A stretch of DNA of 64,000 nt, from NCBI GenBank assembly GCA_026929865.2, contig CM049410.1, forward strand, positions 7,492,501 to 7,556,500, read 5' to 3'. Below the pieces are notes generated by a model. The model made no database searches. It saw only the letters and a program-made list of their open reading frames with translations, and was not told where the DNA came from. The stretch is from Hyperoplus lanceolatus (lineage: Eukaryota; Chordata; Actinopteri; Uranoscopiformes; Ammodytidae). Within the stretch, counting starts at the first letter, position 1, and every line of letters begins with the position of its first letter. Positions 1-11,088 of this stretch are shown one piece after another. A program made the translations under genes and the position numbers.

Positions 1-60
1 CCAAGATGTTATGTTTTCTCTTAAATTCGATAAAATTAAATTGAGGGCCCACTCACACTA
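1..60 (+). pseudogene. LINE ORF2 C-terminal end (L1/Tx1-like)
   Basis: The first 60 bases match 16,197-16,256 at nearly every position. There they are the last codons and TAG stop of an L1/Tx1-like ORF2. The match ends just after the stop. This is the 3' end of a plus-strand LINE whose body lies left of the window. Confidence 0.7.
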
Positions 61-302
61 GGGCCGTTTGCCTGTTCTGTGCTGCATGAATATTCAGCAC
101 GATTCCCCCCTCTCCACTCCCCTCGCTCGCCCGTGGTCACACTGCTCGTGGCCTGGGCACGATTGCACCTTGTCTACGTCACCGTGCGCGTTTAGGATTT
201 GGAGCGTAGTCTACTTGTAGGCTATACGAAGGTTTGTGAATATTTTCATCCGGCCAAATTTGCATCATATGTTCCACTTCCACATTAGAGCAACGAGAAT
301 CC

Positions 303-446
303 TTAAATATATCCTATTATACTACTTTTCTGGTCTTCCTTTCTTGTTAAAAACTGCTATAGAGCAACCTGACACGAATCACATCACAAAAAACTATGTA
401 GATTTTCGGGACACTCTTCCTCTTACCCTAGCGAGCACAGCAGTCT
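303..446 (+). mobile_element. Truncated TTAA-flanked short transposon
   Basis: This stretch aligns with the reverse complement of the right part of the complete element at 30,032-30,634. It begins TTAA, then has a degenerate terminal repeat around CCTATTATACTACTTTTC. The shared block includes AGAGCAACCTGACACG and AACTATGTAGATTTTCGGG. The far end is missing where the minus-strand LINE begins. It is a non-autonomous fragment without coding capacity. Confidence 0.6.
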
Positions 447-462
447 CTCTCTACACACTGCT

Positions 463-1278
463 TTAAACTTCTGCCTCATAGATGCGTTTCCATACTTCAT
501 TAAATTGTTTTGTTTTGTTGTTGTCCTCGGATAATGTATTTTCTATGGTCAGATAATATGTCATAAGTTCTTTCCAGTTCTTTAATGTAGGGGCCTCTGC
601 ATCTTTCCAGTATTTTAAAATTAGTTTATTGTAAACAAGGGAAGAAAACATAATTTGCCATCCCATAGGGTACCTTACACCCTCGGGGTTCTGAAAAATG
701 CACAGCTGAGCTGAGAACTGCATTTTTGTTTTACAAATGGTTGATATCCATTCTTTGATTTCATTCCATCCTTTGTTCACTTTCATACAATGCCAAAAGG
801 CGTGTATGAGGGAGTCTTGAGAGCCACACTTCACACACTGGTCAGAGGAGTCAGAATAAAACGTATGTAATTGATCTCTAGTATAATATATTCTTGTCAT
901 CAGTTTATATTGTATTAACCTGAGATTTTCATTTGTGGTCATTTTATTTGTAAGATACAAGCATTTCTTCCATTTTATATTGGCTTCTTTGAATTGGAGA
1001 TCTTTATTTCATTTTTCATAGAGCTTATGCATTGAGTAGTGTTTAAATTCTTCCTTCAAGAGAATATTATATATGCTACCAATTAACTGTTTCTTGTTTC
1101 CTTTTATAAACATAACCTTCTCAAATGGTCCTTGAACCAAATCATATTGTAAATTAAAGTTTTCCATTATCCAGTTTTTTAGCTGTAAATATCTAAACGA
1201 TTCTTGGTTTGACAGTTTGAATTTAATCTGAAGCTCTGTGAATGGTTGAACCCTATTGTGCAAAATTAGATCTGACAA
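463..1278 (-). pseudogene. LINE ORF2 C-terminal fragment
   Basis: The open stretch 463-960 codes a C-terminal region with the zinc-knuckle-like pattern CVKCGSQDSLIHAFWHC (C-x2-C-x8-H-x4-C). 1,009-1,278 is the preceding part in another frame. This knuckle is usual at the end of L1/Tx1 ORF2 proteins. The end at 463 abuts unrelated repeat sequence, so the 3'UTR is gone. Confidence 0.75.
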
Positions 1279-1950
1279 TTGATTAATTCCCCTTGTACTC
1301 CAAGTACTCCAATTGAGCTCGTCATTCTGGATTTTAATTGATTTAATTTATTAATTAATTAATTTATTACAAAGTTCTGTGTTCCTAGGGATACTAATCT
1401 GCGCTCCAAGTATTTTTCCAATTTTGTTCCATGATTTTAAAGTGCTGTTTGTAACAAAGTTTGATACTTTTATATTGCGTTTTGTAAACAAAGCTGTGAA
1501 CAGGTTTTGGGGTTTTAATTGGTTACTTTCTATATCAATCCAGGGTTCTTCAGCTGTATTATTGATTATCCGATCTATGTAAAACATCTGTGATGCATAG
1601 AAGTGCAGTTCTAAATTTGGAAGTTTAAGACCACCTTCTGTTCTTACATTTTGAAGAAGAGTTCTACTCAGTCAATGTGCTTTATTAGACCAGACAAACG
1701 AGGTGAGTAAAGAGTTTAATTGTGTGAAGAATTGTTTTGGAGGAATTAAAGGTATTGTTTGGAAGATAAAGAGAAATTTTGGTAACCACATCATTTTAAA
1801 AAGATTTATCCTTCCAATTATATTTATGGGCAGGTCTGACCATTTCTTAATACTAATGTTTAATTCATTTATTAGAGAGATAAAGTTATCTTTGTATAAT
1901 TGTGTTTTTTCAGGGCTTATGATGTAACCTAAGTATTTTAACTTTTTTTT

Positions 1951-2726
1951 CTACTGAAGGTTCTTTAAATCTTCTGGGATGCACACTCCTTTATTGATTT
2001 GCATCAGTTCAGTTTTCTCAATATTCATTTTATAACCAGATATTTTAGAAAATTCGTCTATGATCTTAATTACCTTTGGAAGAGATGTTTTAATATTAGT
2101 TAAATATAACAATACATCGTCAGCAAATAGACTCAGTTTATATTTTTGTTTATCTACACTAATACCACTCACTTCTTCTGTTTGTCTAATTTTCTGAGCC
2201 AATGGCTGAATGGCCAACGCAAATAAGGAGGGGGATAACGGGCAACCTTGTCTAGTGCCTCTTTCTAACCTAAATATTTCAGATAAAGTCCCATTAACAT
2301 ACCCTGTGATGTTGGTAATTTATAAATCGTCTTTATCATGGTAATTATTTCATCAGGAAATCCAATTAATTCTAATACTTTAAAAAGATATACCCATTCT
2401 AAACGGTCAAAGGCTTTCTCTGCATCCACAGCCATCAATGTCAGATCAATCTTTTGCCTTTTAGCATATTGAATTAATGATATATAAGTTCTAATATTAG
2501 TTTTGAGACTCCTATTTTGTATAAAGCCAGTTTGATTATGGTGGATTATATCAGGTAATAATTTGGCTTTACGATTATTTAGGACTTTGGTAATAATCTT
2601 ATTGTCACTATTTATTAAACTTATAGGTCGAAAATCAGATGGTTTGTTGCACTCCCGTCCTGGTTTTGGTATCACATTAATAATTGTTTGATACATTGTG
2701 TGGAAGAGCCTGGTGCTTCCATGCAT
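1951..2726 (-). pseudogene. LINE reverse transcriptase fragment
   Basis: Two pieces in different frames cover the RT core. The upstream piece carries KPGRECNKPSDFRPISLIN and an AVDAEKAFDRLEW motif (RT block A aspartate). The downstream piece carries SLFADDVLLYL, the FADD active-site block. A frameshift near 2,220-2,265 separates them. Both aspartate motifs survive, but the reading frame does not. Confidence 0.85.
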
Positions 2727-2801
2727 TATTAATAACTTTCAATAATAGTGGGTTAATCTGTGTCTAGAATATAGAATAGAATTCAATTGGGAATCCATTC
2801 C

Positions 2802-4112
2802 TTATGCCTTTTTTGGGAGAAAACCATCAATTGCACTTTTGACTTCTGATATTGTTATTTCCTTTTTTAGGTCGTCTTTTTGTTCATCAGAGGGACATTT
2901 AAGTTTAACTGACTTTAGAAAGGGCATTGGGTCAGTTTTCTCAGTTATATCAGATTTATATAAATTTCCATAGAATGTTGCAAATTTCTTATTAATTATT
3001 TCATTGTCTATTATTAGCTTGTTGGAAGTGTCCTTTAATGCTACGTTGTGCCTTTTAACTACTCTTTTAACTAAGGCGCTCAGTTGTTTACCCGTGTTAT
3101 TAGCCGTTATATACGATATTTTATTTGAGTTCTGCTTAATGTCTTGAACCTTTTTAAGTAGAAGATTATCATATTCAAATTTTAATTTTTGCAGTTTTTC
3201 TAAGTCTTCTTTCGCATGTGTTTGTTTATGGATATTACGAAGAGAATGCATTGCTTTTTCTACTCTGTCAATCTCTTTATCTAGTTCTTTCTTCTTTCTA
3301 ACTGAAAATGATATCATTATCCCTCTTATATACGCCTTAAATGTATCCCATATAATATCTATTGGAGGACTATCAGTAGAAGAAGCGTTATCTATATTCG
3401 TGCTTTTAAATATATCAATATGTTTTTTTATGTAATTAAGAAATTGATTATCAGTTAAATATTTTCGATTCATTCTCCAGATTTTATGAGAAAACATATT
3501 TGTTGGTGGTTTCATTAGACACGTAACTGCTGCTTGATCTGAGATAACTATGTCATGGATCTTTGTAAATATAACATTGCTGAGCCCTATATCCGATATG
3601 AAAATGTAGTCTATTCGACTATACGATTTATGAGCATGCGAGTAATGTGTGTAATCCGTACCTTTGGGCTGCATTACCCTCCACATATCATGTAATTCAT
3701 TTGTAGAAAGAAATTCTAAAAGTTTTGTTGGTGGTTTTGCTTTTCTATTTTTACATGAGCTGTCATGTGTGCTAAATATGTTGTTAAAGTCACAGCCTAA
3801 TATAATTTTTCCTGTTGGAGTCATATAAAGTACTTTCTGAGTGAAGGTAGACTCAAACACCTCCCCCACCTACTGTCTCTTAAGAAATTGTATTTCCCCG
3901 GGTTTGAAATGGAGCGCTTGAAGAAAGACTATGTCAGAGGACATTTTTTTTAACTGACCTAGAACTTTATGCTTTTTTGCACCTTCTTTTAACCCGTTAA
4001 TGTTCTAGGTACAAATGGTAAATTTGTTGGGTATGGTTTCTAAAGATTTATTTAGTACCATTTCTACTTGTAATCTTACTTGTGGGACCCTTGTGTTTGT
4101 TCTTGTTACCAT
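2802..4112 (-). pseudogene. LINE ORF2 endonuclease and linker fragment
   Basis: This is the N-terminal part of ORF2. The catalytic glutamate position usually seen as QET reads QAL, the usual DFN block reads GCDFNN, and the usual SDH reads SDQ. At least two stops interrupt it. The downstream linker is Lys-rich and helical in look (KKKELDKEIDRVEKAMHSLR). The lost residues make an active nuclease unlikely. Confidence 0.75.
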
Positions 4113-4398
4113 TAAAAATGAAAAATCCAATAAATAAATGAAAAAAAAGAAAATAAAAAGTTCCTATTTCAGACGTTGGTACGGATTGTTAGGTGTGAAA
4201 GTCCCCTAATCCCCTTCAGTTTGTGAAACGATTCAACATTTTAACCAGATCTCAATTTTATTTTGGTATGAATTGATATGGGGATATCCACCACCATAAT
4301 CAGAAACAAAAACAAATGAGGAAATGTCTTTGCGACAAAAATCATGATTTCATAAGTCAAGGTCTTCATCAGTGCATAGCTTTTGCACTGGTGTGGCA
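4113..4398. other. Gene-free stretch, A-rich
   Basis: I see no gene here. The first 50 bases are A-rich (AATAAATAAATG, AAAAAAAAG) and may be 5' LINE leader or plain AT-rich DNA. The rest has no recognisable repeat. Confidence 0.5.
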
Positions 4399-4503
4399 TA
4401 CATTTAACATGGCAATACAAATTTTGGCCTCAGTAATTGCTGTGATTTGAGCCACCTACTGAGTCATGCACCAGCAGCTGCCCATTGTTAACTCATTAAG
4501 CTC

Positions 4504-4539
4504 TGATTGGTCATGGCTGGTCTCTGGCAACATTTATAA
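4504..4539 (+). promoter_or_regulatory. CCAAT box and TATA box, secreted gene copy 1
   Basis: A reverse CCAAT (GATTGG, 4,505-4,510) lies about 25 bases upstream of a TATA-like ATTTATAAC (TTATAA at 4,534-4,539). The coding ATG follows at 4,578, so initiation about 30 bases after the TATA box would leave a 5' leader of only about 15 bases. An E-box CAGCTG sits at 4,475-4,480. Both boxes are conserved in copy 2. Confidence 0.65.
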
Positions 4540-4577
4540 CCCATCATTTGCCATGTTCATCAGTGGTGCCCTTCACA

Positions 4578-5850
4578 ATGAAGACTGCACACTTCTTTTC
4601 AGGGTGAGTAGCTGCCATGCTTTAAGTTGCTGTTTGGTTGGTGTTTGGGAAACTGTTGTTGACACTTTTTTCTTCTTTGAAATTGTTTCAGGGCCTCCCT
4701 CTTTGCTTTGCTGATTGTGGATGTATGCTGCTTCCCTGTTGAACAAGGTAATGTTTCATCCAATCAAGTTAACCATGGCATGTTTCTGTTGACTTCTTCC
4801 CTGATTAAACTTGTATTATTTTGTACCCAGGATCTAATCCAAGTGATTCATATCGTGGTGGTTATGCCAAATCTGATTTTGGCTCTAAACAAGCTGTACC
4901 TTCTGGCTACCCTTCTCCTGGAGATATGCCTTACATTGCTCCCTCCAGCTATTTGGGTTCAAAGGTGCCAAGCCATACCAGCTCTGCACAACCAGGTACT
5001 GCTTTTGTTTGCTCTAAAAAAAAAAAAAAAAAAAAAAAGTCTGACATCAGGCAATTGTTCTATGCCTTAAGGGTATCCAATATCGGCATGAACTTATTCA
5101 TGGGATGAGTTTAGTTACATACTCTGAATTTCTGTACCCAGGATACAATCCCAGTGACTCCCATGGTCGTGGTTACACCTATTCTGATGTTGGCTCTGAA
5201 CAAGCTGCATCTTCTGGCTACCCTTCTCCTGAAGTTAAGTCTTGCAGTGTTCCCTCCAGCCACACAGCTGGGGTTTTTGGGGATTTCAAAATTAAACTCC
5301 AAGTTTGGCCTCAGTCTATGTTTATGATAACAAATATGGGCTTGAACAGTAATTCCTTGGATGAGTTTATTATAGCAACCTACTCTGAATTTCTGTTTCT
5401 TTAGGCTTCCAATGGCTTGTTGCTCCTCCAAGTCCTGCCTCTGGAGGTGAGAAAATGTCATTAGGTCACATGAAGCCAGCTGGACCAATGTACCAAGCAG
5501 GAGAGTTGTCCACTTATGCAAACATCATTGAGACTGGTGACTCCCAGAAGGAGACAGAGGAGCATGGCTACATGCACCCACCACCCAAAATGGAAGAGCT
5601 GGCTGTACACCAAGTCATCAGCCATCAACAACCACAGTCTGGCAAGGCTTTTTACCCTCCCTACGACTATATGTTCCTGACTGGCCAGTATCCTCCAGGC
5701 ATCGTCACTCTATACACGAGTAGCCATGAGCAGGGGTCGGACAACTGGCACGACGTTCATTATGTGAGGGACTACGTACGTCATCATGGTCCTGTACAGC
5801 AGACCATGGCCTACAGTGATGACATTTCGTCCCCCCAGAGCTTTTCCTAA
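4578..5850 (+). CDS. Unrecognised secreted Tyr/Pro/Gly/Ser-rich protein, copy 1
   Basis: I do not recognise this family. Splice-consistent exons are 4,578-4,603, 4,692-4,747, 4,831-4,995 and 5,405-5,850, joining in phase to 230 codons. Exons 1-2 encode a signal peptide (MKTAHFFSG then ASLFALLIVDVCCF), with likely cleavage before residue 30. The predicted mature chain has no cysteine, is rich in Tyr, Pro, Gly and Ser (for example SGYPSPG), and ends with a Tyr/His-rich tail (YPPYDYMFLTGQYPPG, DVHYVRDYVRHHGP). Exon 3 is 165 bases with matching phases, so it can be skipped without a frame change. A diverged second copy of this exon lies at 5,142. The Cys-free Tyr-rich composition would suit a secreted structural or matrix protein; that is inference only. 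A poly(A) signal follows at 6,111. Confidence 0.75.
5142..5270 (+). pseudogene. Duplicated exon 3-like block in copy 1 (possible exon)
   Basis: After an acceptor (CTGTACCCAG) this block codes YNPSDSHGRGYTYSDVGS and SSGYPSPEVKSCSVPSS, clearly related to exon 3. It begins 311 bases after exon 3. I find no GT donor that keeps phase with the last exon: GTTAAGT after 5,233 is a good donor by sequence but shifts frame. It is therefore probably skipped or decayed. The preceding intron holds an A tract at about 5,017-5,038. Confidence 0.5.
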
Positions 5851-6110
5851 AGGCAGTCTGTCTAGGGTCCTGCAATGGCTGGCTATAGACAAGATGACGC
5901 GCAGGTTCGTTTACCTGAGTCTTACTATAGAAGCGTCACAGCCAGCTCAGTTTGAAAAGCCAACTCTCGGCCAAGCAGGTGGCCATGGACAAGATATGTT
6001 GATAAGCACAAATTACTATCGAGAGCTTGCACTAATTATGTTTTTTCTTGCCTTTCAGTTTGGATACTAATGGCAGATTCCCTACAGCATGAACAAGGCT
6101 TTCTGAATTC

Positions 6111-6116
6111 AATAAA
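6111..6116 (+). terminator. Poly(A) signal, secreted gene copy 1
   Basis: AATAAA lies 260 bases after the stop codon in GAATTCAATAAAGAC. The equivalent position in copy 2 reads ATTAAA. Confidence 0.6.
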
Positions 6117-6350
6117 GACATTGTCAAATAATGTGGCTTCAAGTTCTCCTTTTTAAATACTTTTGCAAACACTGACCTCAAATTTAGTTAAGTGGACTAA
6201 ACTGCCACAACATAGCTACGTTATAGCATCAAAACTAGCCAAGATTGGTTTTGAGCATATCCACCTTCTCTTGAGAGTTTTTTAATTTAAGCAAATTCCT
6301 TGGTGTGACTGCTGGGTGACCATTTTCTCTGCAGGTAAAACAAGGTTTAA

Positions 6351-7272
6351 AGCAGCAACGAGTAACATTTAAATATCTTTTAAACAGCCTCATGTTTCCT
6401 CTCATAATCATAAATTACCTTTAACAGCAAACGAGACCATCTGTGCAAAGAAAGACTTTTTTATATAGTTTTTATTACTGCATTTGATCTGGTCGTACAC
6501 CCAGTCCAATTTTCGGTTCACGCGTGCATGCTCTATGGTCACATATCCGTATTGGTCGCAGATTTCAGTGCGGCGCAGGAACGCGATTTGAGAAGCCTAT
6601 GGCTCCAGGTGAGGGAAGGAGAGCGGGAGCCTTGTTTGAGACAGTTGTTTGTTCATAATGACTGATAACGGGGCTGAACCATCAAAGGAAAAAAAAGAAA
6701 ATGCAATGAAGAAAAGCTAAAAGGGAGAGTGATAGGCGGGCGGGAGGGCGTTGCCAAGCAACGTATACACAATTTCACGCTGCGAACCTAGACTGCAGTG
6801 TTTACTCCTAAATGAATGAGCGGTAGCCTACTAAAACAAAGTTTACTTTGCCTCACCAGCATCATCAGATGACCATTATTCATCTGGAATAGTCATTATT
6901 TACAACATAAACACATTACCTCATCGTGATCCATACTAACTAACTGCCATCTCTCGTTCATTCGCTCGGTGTGAGGACACGGACTCGTTCAGCTCCGTGA
7001 GAGGTGACAATGCATCAACTCATTGCAATCAGGTGTGTTTAGCACTTACTGCCGAATTAGTTGATGCTGTCACCCATAGACTCACAGAGCCAAAAAGAGT
7101 CCGGTGCCCTCCACACTTTCAACACATGGACACGCACCATATTGCTTCCTGATTATTTGAATCTTGCACTCCCTGCACGAGCTAGAAAACAGCTTCACGA
7201 CAGCTGGCGTCGTTAAAATACTACCGCTTTTGTTCAAAGGTGTCGCCAACGTGCCGACTTACTCGTAGTGGC
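6351..7272. mobile_element. 922-bp TTAA-target transposon with short terminal repeats
   Basis: Copy 2 of the duplicated segment lacks this stretch and reads CAAGGTTTAAGTGAGG straight through. Here TTTAA occurs on both sides (6,346-6,350 and 7,273-7,277). The ends form an imperfect inverted repeat: left GCAGCAACGAGTAA, right end complement GCCACTACGAGTAA. No transposase is visible, so it is non-autonomous. A TTAA target is usual for piggyBac and Kolobok types, but the ends do not decide between them. Confidence 0.75.
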
Positions 7273-7639
7273 TTTAAGTGAGGGCTGCATTTACCTATTT
7301 ACAATAGTGACTGAGGTTAGACCCTCAACCCCAAGAAGCACCTGCAGCTCACTGGGTACCAGGTTACGTCATTGACTCTGGCTCAGACCCTTTAATGCAG
7401 GGTTAGGCCTGGACTATACAGCGCTGCAGAAAATTAATCTGTCTACATTTTTGTTCATTCATTCAAACTGGTGAAGGCTACTGCTGACTAGAAATGCAGA
7501 CGCATGCCCATCTCCAAACCAATCAATGTCCAGTATAGGGGGCACAGCCCATTCAGGTGACTGACCACAGGATGTCGGTATGTCATATGCAAATATGAAA
7601 CCAAACCTACGCAGATCAAATCCATACAGGGGATTAAAA

Positions 7640-7975
7640 AGAGTTCCTCAGATATTTAGGGATTGTGACCCACACTCTCTTTATTCTGTCAATTTTGCCC
7701 CTTGGTTGCCCAGCTTGGATTGGATTTTAAGAGGTGGAACTATCTCCCTCTGTCATTGAGAGGTATGATTAATGTAAAGATGAATGTCTTGCCAAGATTT
7801 CTATTTCAGCGCACTAATTTATTTGTCAAGTTTTTCTTTTTAAGTCGTTGGATGGTACTATGACTTCCTCCTTGTGGGGGGGTAAGACGGCCAGGATAAG
7901 AAAGACGGTCTTGTCTTACCAAATGTTCTTCTATATTATTGGTCAGCACCAATGCATAAATTAACTTATTGGTGA
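7640..7975 (+). pseudogene. L1/Tx1-like LINE RT-thumb fragment
   Basis: Plus-strand translation gives RWNYLPLSLRGMINVKMNV followed by LPRFLFQ. After a frameshift it gives FFKSLDGTMTSFLWGGKTAR. These match the region after the RT active site in fish L1/Tx1 elements (SLRGRINIIKMNVLP and FIWxGKxPRI patterns, from memory). It ends where the L2 tail begins. A dead fragment. Confidence 0.7.
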
Positions 7976-7987
7976 TGTTCCCCCGAT

Positions 7988-8513
7988 CTATTATAATAAT
8001 AATTCATTTTATTTGAGGGTGCCTTTCATAGCACTCAAGGTCACCTTACAGGGCAGTGTTTAAAAAACAAAATCAACAATCATAAACACAAGAAAAAGAT
8101 ACATTGAAACAATTTACACAAGTGGGGTGAAATGGGTGGGAGACAATAAACTAGATTGAATATGTCAGTTTAAAAAGATGTGTTTTTAGACGGGACTTAA
8201 AAGTAGAGAGTGTCAGAGTTACGGATGTCGGATGGGAGGGTATTCCAGAGGTGGGGGGCAGATGGGCTGAATGCCCTGGACCCCATGGTGATCAGGCGGG
8301 CGGGTGGTACAGTTAGTTAAATCAAAGAGGAGGACCGAAGGGTGCGGGTGGGTGTATTGGTGTGTAAAGTTCACAGATGTATGGAGGGGCGAGGTTGTGG
8401 AGGGCCTTGAAGGTGAGGAGCAGAATCTTGAAATCGATGCGGGTTTTGACTGGGAGCCAGTGAAGCTGTTGAAGGACAGGAGTGATGTGATTAATGGAGG
8501 GGGTTCTGGTGAT
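7988..8513 (-). mobile_element. 3' end of an L2-like LINE
   Basis: On the minus strand, ORF2 C-terminal sequence (HITPVLQQLHWLPVKTRIDF, then KILLLTFKALHNLAPPYI) is followed by a 3'UTR ending in GAAAGGCACCCTCAAATAAA and a TTATTATAATA tail near 7,988. That coding pattern and tail are hallmarks of vertebrate L2-like LINEs. The 5' side is cut at 8,513, where another element begins. A Rex1-like clade is the main alternative. Confidence 0.75.
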
Positions 8514-9119
8514 CAGTGGCGGAGCCAGGAAATTTTCATTGGGGTGGCCAGGATGGGGCCAGTGATAATTTTTGGGTGGCAAGCACAAGGGCTTCGGTTT
8601 TGCTTCAACATAAGTGGGGGTCTGGGGGTACTCCCCCAGAAAAAAATGTACTTCAAACATACCATTTTGTGCATTCTGGTGAATTTTAATGTACTTATTT
8701 ATGCCTTCTGTAGCCTATTTAATTATTATGGTGGACATGTCTACATTTATGTTAAGGAAAAGACAACAGGCTCCCAGTGACGTAAATATAATGTTATAAA
8801 AAGCAGTAAGGCTCTCAGGCATCTGTATTGCTTTCAAATATTTACTCTACTGTATTGTTCAAAACATTTTTTTAGGACACTACTCATGACACAGCAGCAG
8901 TGTGAACTATTATGACACTTTACATTTTGAAATCATAGGGGAATATTAACAATTAGGAGATATATCAATGTTTCAACATCCTAAACTGTTATTTTTACCT
9001 AATAGGGTTGTCTTTCTTACTTTTTGAGGGGGAAAAATGTATCTCTTCTGATTATTGGGGTGGGGGGGACATCCCCTGTGCCCCCTCCCCCTGCCCCACC
9101 TCCCCAAATCTACGCCTAT
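8514..9119. mobile_element. hAT-like element ends, probably composite
   Basis: The L2 fragment stops at CAGTGGCGGAGCCAGG, a typical hAT-type 5' end. At 9,105-9,119 AATCTACGCCTATG resembles the other kind of hAT-like end found in fish. The 8 bases flanking the two ends do not match (CTGGTGAT and GGCAAGCT), so they may belong to two different insertions. No coding sequence was seen. Confidence 0.4.
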
Positions 9120-9635
9120 GGGCAAGCTTGTGTCTGTGAGTTGCTGAAAAAAACTGCACCACAGCTGCCACCGAAATGTTCAGACTTCAGAATTTGCATC
9201 AAAGCCCTAATGATCATAAAAACAAGATGCTTTATTTAAACTATGTCCATGTTTAGGTGGTGATTGTATTTTTTTCGGCTGTACTAAAACTAACGGAGGG
9301 AGTCTGGCGGCTCACTCTATAGGCTTTTCCTCTTGTTGCGCTGTCAGTTCGCAATGCCTACATGGCTGTGTTTTCATGCTCGTGAAATGCAATCCGATCG
9401 CGGAAGCCTCCCCTGAACAACGTTAGCGGACTTGAGATCCCCGGCGGCCGGTTATCATTTTAGCCGTTAAGCCACAGAGCTTTTCTCACCGGCAAGGTGA
9501 TGACACCGTTACCCACAGTCACAGTCTCACCCCATGTTTCACCGGGTGAATCACTGCTTTGCTCGCGCAAGGCTTTTGTGTTTCGGTTTAACATCAGTCT
9601 TGGGCGAGCGAGTGTTTTAACTTTATGCTGAATAA

Positions 9636-10410
9636 CAGGGGTGGATTACTGCACGGGCACACCGGGCACAGGCCCAGGGGCCCAAGGGTTCAGGGGGGCC
9701 CTAAGCCAGAGAGACTGATAGTAACTTTACATGTCGCATAGTCAAAGAGCTCAGTCACTCAAGTCAATAACAGGCTCCAAAAAGGAATAGCCTAAATATA
9801 AGGATACTCATACTCATTAAAATGTAACAAGATATAAATCATCATGGGCCCCTCAACTAGTAGGGGAGAAATACAAAAGCAATAGTCTTAGCTCTGTCTT
9901 GAAGGCCCCCTCACACATACAGAAATAAACTTTCTATGTTTAAATTATATACTGTTCATATAAAGTAGCTATCCACCCTTTATCTGTTGAAATGGGCCCG
10001 TCCATCATAGAACATGGGTCTGCAGACCAATCTACAGTACTGTTTTTACAGTTGCAGAGTAAAGAGTGCTGCCTGTTTTAGAAAAATCTGAAAAATAATG
10101 TGCCTTCTGCATCTCAGGATTTGATATAGCCTCTAAAATGTCCTCTCAAAGTGCACCAGATTGATGCATTTTATTTTAAAAAGCTTAAAAAAAATCTGGG
10201 GGGGCATGCCCCCGGACCCCCCAACAACAACCAGGGTCCCTCTCACAGTATCCCAAAATCCTGTGGGAAACACTGACTTCCTTAATATGTTTTTGCCATT
10301 AATTGTATGTATCTGTTTGGAAAAGTCAGTGTACCTGACTGGATAGGGAGGAGTGGGGGGCCCTTTAAGAGTTTGTGCCCAGGGGCCCATTATCTCATAA
10401 TCCGTCTATG
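9636..10410. mobile_element. 775-bp non-autonomous hAT element with 8-bp target duplication
   Basis: The target duplication CTGAATAA stands at 9,628-9,635 and again at 10,411-10,418. The ends are CAGGGGTGGATTA and, as complement, CATAGACGGATTATG, with a shared subterminal GGCCCAGGGGCCC-like block. An 8-base duplication with CA-starting ends is diagnostic of hAT transposons. There is no transposase, so it is a deletion derivative. Confidence 0.85.
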
Positions 10411-10691
10411 CTGAATAACCATTGCACTGCAATCGCTGAAAGCGAAATAGTTCAGGCGGGGCAGAGCGGAGCGCACTAGTAGAGATGGAAGGGTTCGCTT
10501 ACTTGCCAGTCGAAGCGTCAGTTCTGTAGTAACCATGGTAGTAACAGGCATTCAGCTGTTACATGATGTGTGCGTGCGGCTAAAAGGTCCGACAGTGTAC
10601 TAGCGGTGTAAGAAAGGTTCCGCATTTTTCCACAGCCGTCAAAACTATTGACGGCTGTGATATGGCGCTTGGGGTGGCCAATGGGGTGGCC

Positions 10692-10852
10692 GAGATTCTG
10701 CGCCTCTAAACATGTAAACGTGTGAAAAAATGAATAAATAATCAATTAGCTAAAAATAAGTTTGCCATGTTACTGTTTATTGTATTTAGGATTTTAGCTC
10801 ATTTGGACGCTGTTTGACCGTCTGTTTTCATTGATATAGCCTATTGGCGATA
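10692..10852 (+). repeat. Dispersed repeat shared with 44,551-44,720
   Basis: About 160 bases match the later copy closely in the same orientation (shared words AACATGTAAACGTGTGAAAA, TTTAGGATTTTAGCTC, TTTGGACGCTGTTTG). The second copy lies inside the TIR element at 43,653-45,002. Class unknown. Confidence 0.65.
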
Positions 10853-11088
10853 TTATAACTTAATTAATAACTTAACTTTAATTACTGAAACGTGATTAGT
10901 GTTCTAAAAGATACTTCGATTATAAAACAAGAGGTCAAAAACACAGACGATGATTAAACAAACTCATTTATGACTTTATATTTCCTGAACGTTTAATAAC
11001 GGTCACCGGCCGGACGCTGTAGCCTAGGATCAGAGATCTGCACTCGATTGCTCTTCCTCAAAGAACCCGGATGTGCACATCTCTACTC

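Larger units (their letters stand above)
463..4112 (-). mobile_element. L1/Tx1-like LINE, decayed ORF2
   Basis: Read on the minus strand, this is the ORF2 of a non-LTR retrotransposon in the expected order: APE-type endonuclease, reverse transcriptase, then a C-terminal region with a Cys/His knuckle. The frame starts at an ATG at 4,112. Endonuclease remnants include NINGLKEGAKKH, GCDFNN, SRIDYIFIS and SDQAAV. In-frame TAG codons follow FTICT and FLKRQ, where an intact element would code on. More frameshifts split the RT. ORF1 and a 3' A-rich tail are not seen, so the copy is dead and truncated at both ends. The clade assignment comes from domain order and motifs; separating Tx1 from L1 needs a tree. 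Confidence 0.85.
4399..7425 (+). repeat. Duplicated segment, copy 1
   Basis: This segment and 18,145-21,868 are two copies of one ancestral unit in the same orientation. Both begin TACATTTAACATGGCAATAC. Both contain the secreted-protein gene, its 3' flank, the words GCAGGTAAAACAAGG and GTGAGGGCTGCATTTACC, and a block near ACTGAGGTTAGACCCTC. After about 7,425 / 21,868 they diverge. Copy 1 alone carries an insertion at 6,351-7,272. The last block (about 7,320-7,400) contains a weak SINE-like word present in both copies (clearest in copy 2 as GTGGCTCACTGGGT). Confidence 0.85.

Noticed and set aside
5142-5233. Treating the second exon-3-like block of gene copy 1 as a normal exon
   Set aside because: The only good donor (GTTAAGT) puts the last exon out of frame; joining exon 3 directly to the last exon works.
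8514-9119. A single complete hAT element
   Set aside because: The two ends are unlike and the flanking 8-base words do not match, so one insertion is not supported.
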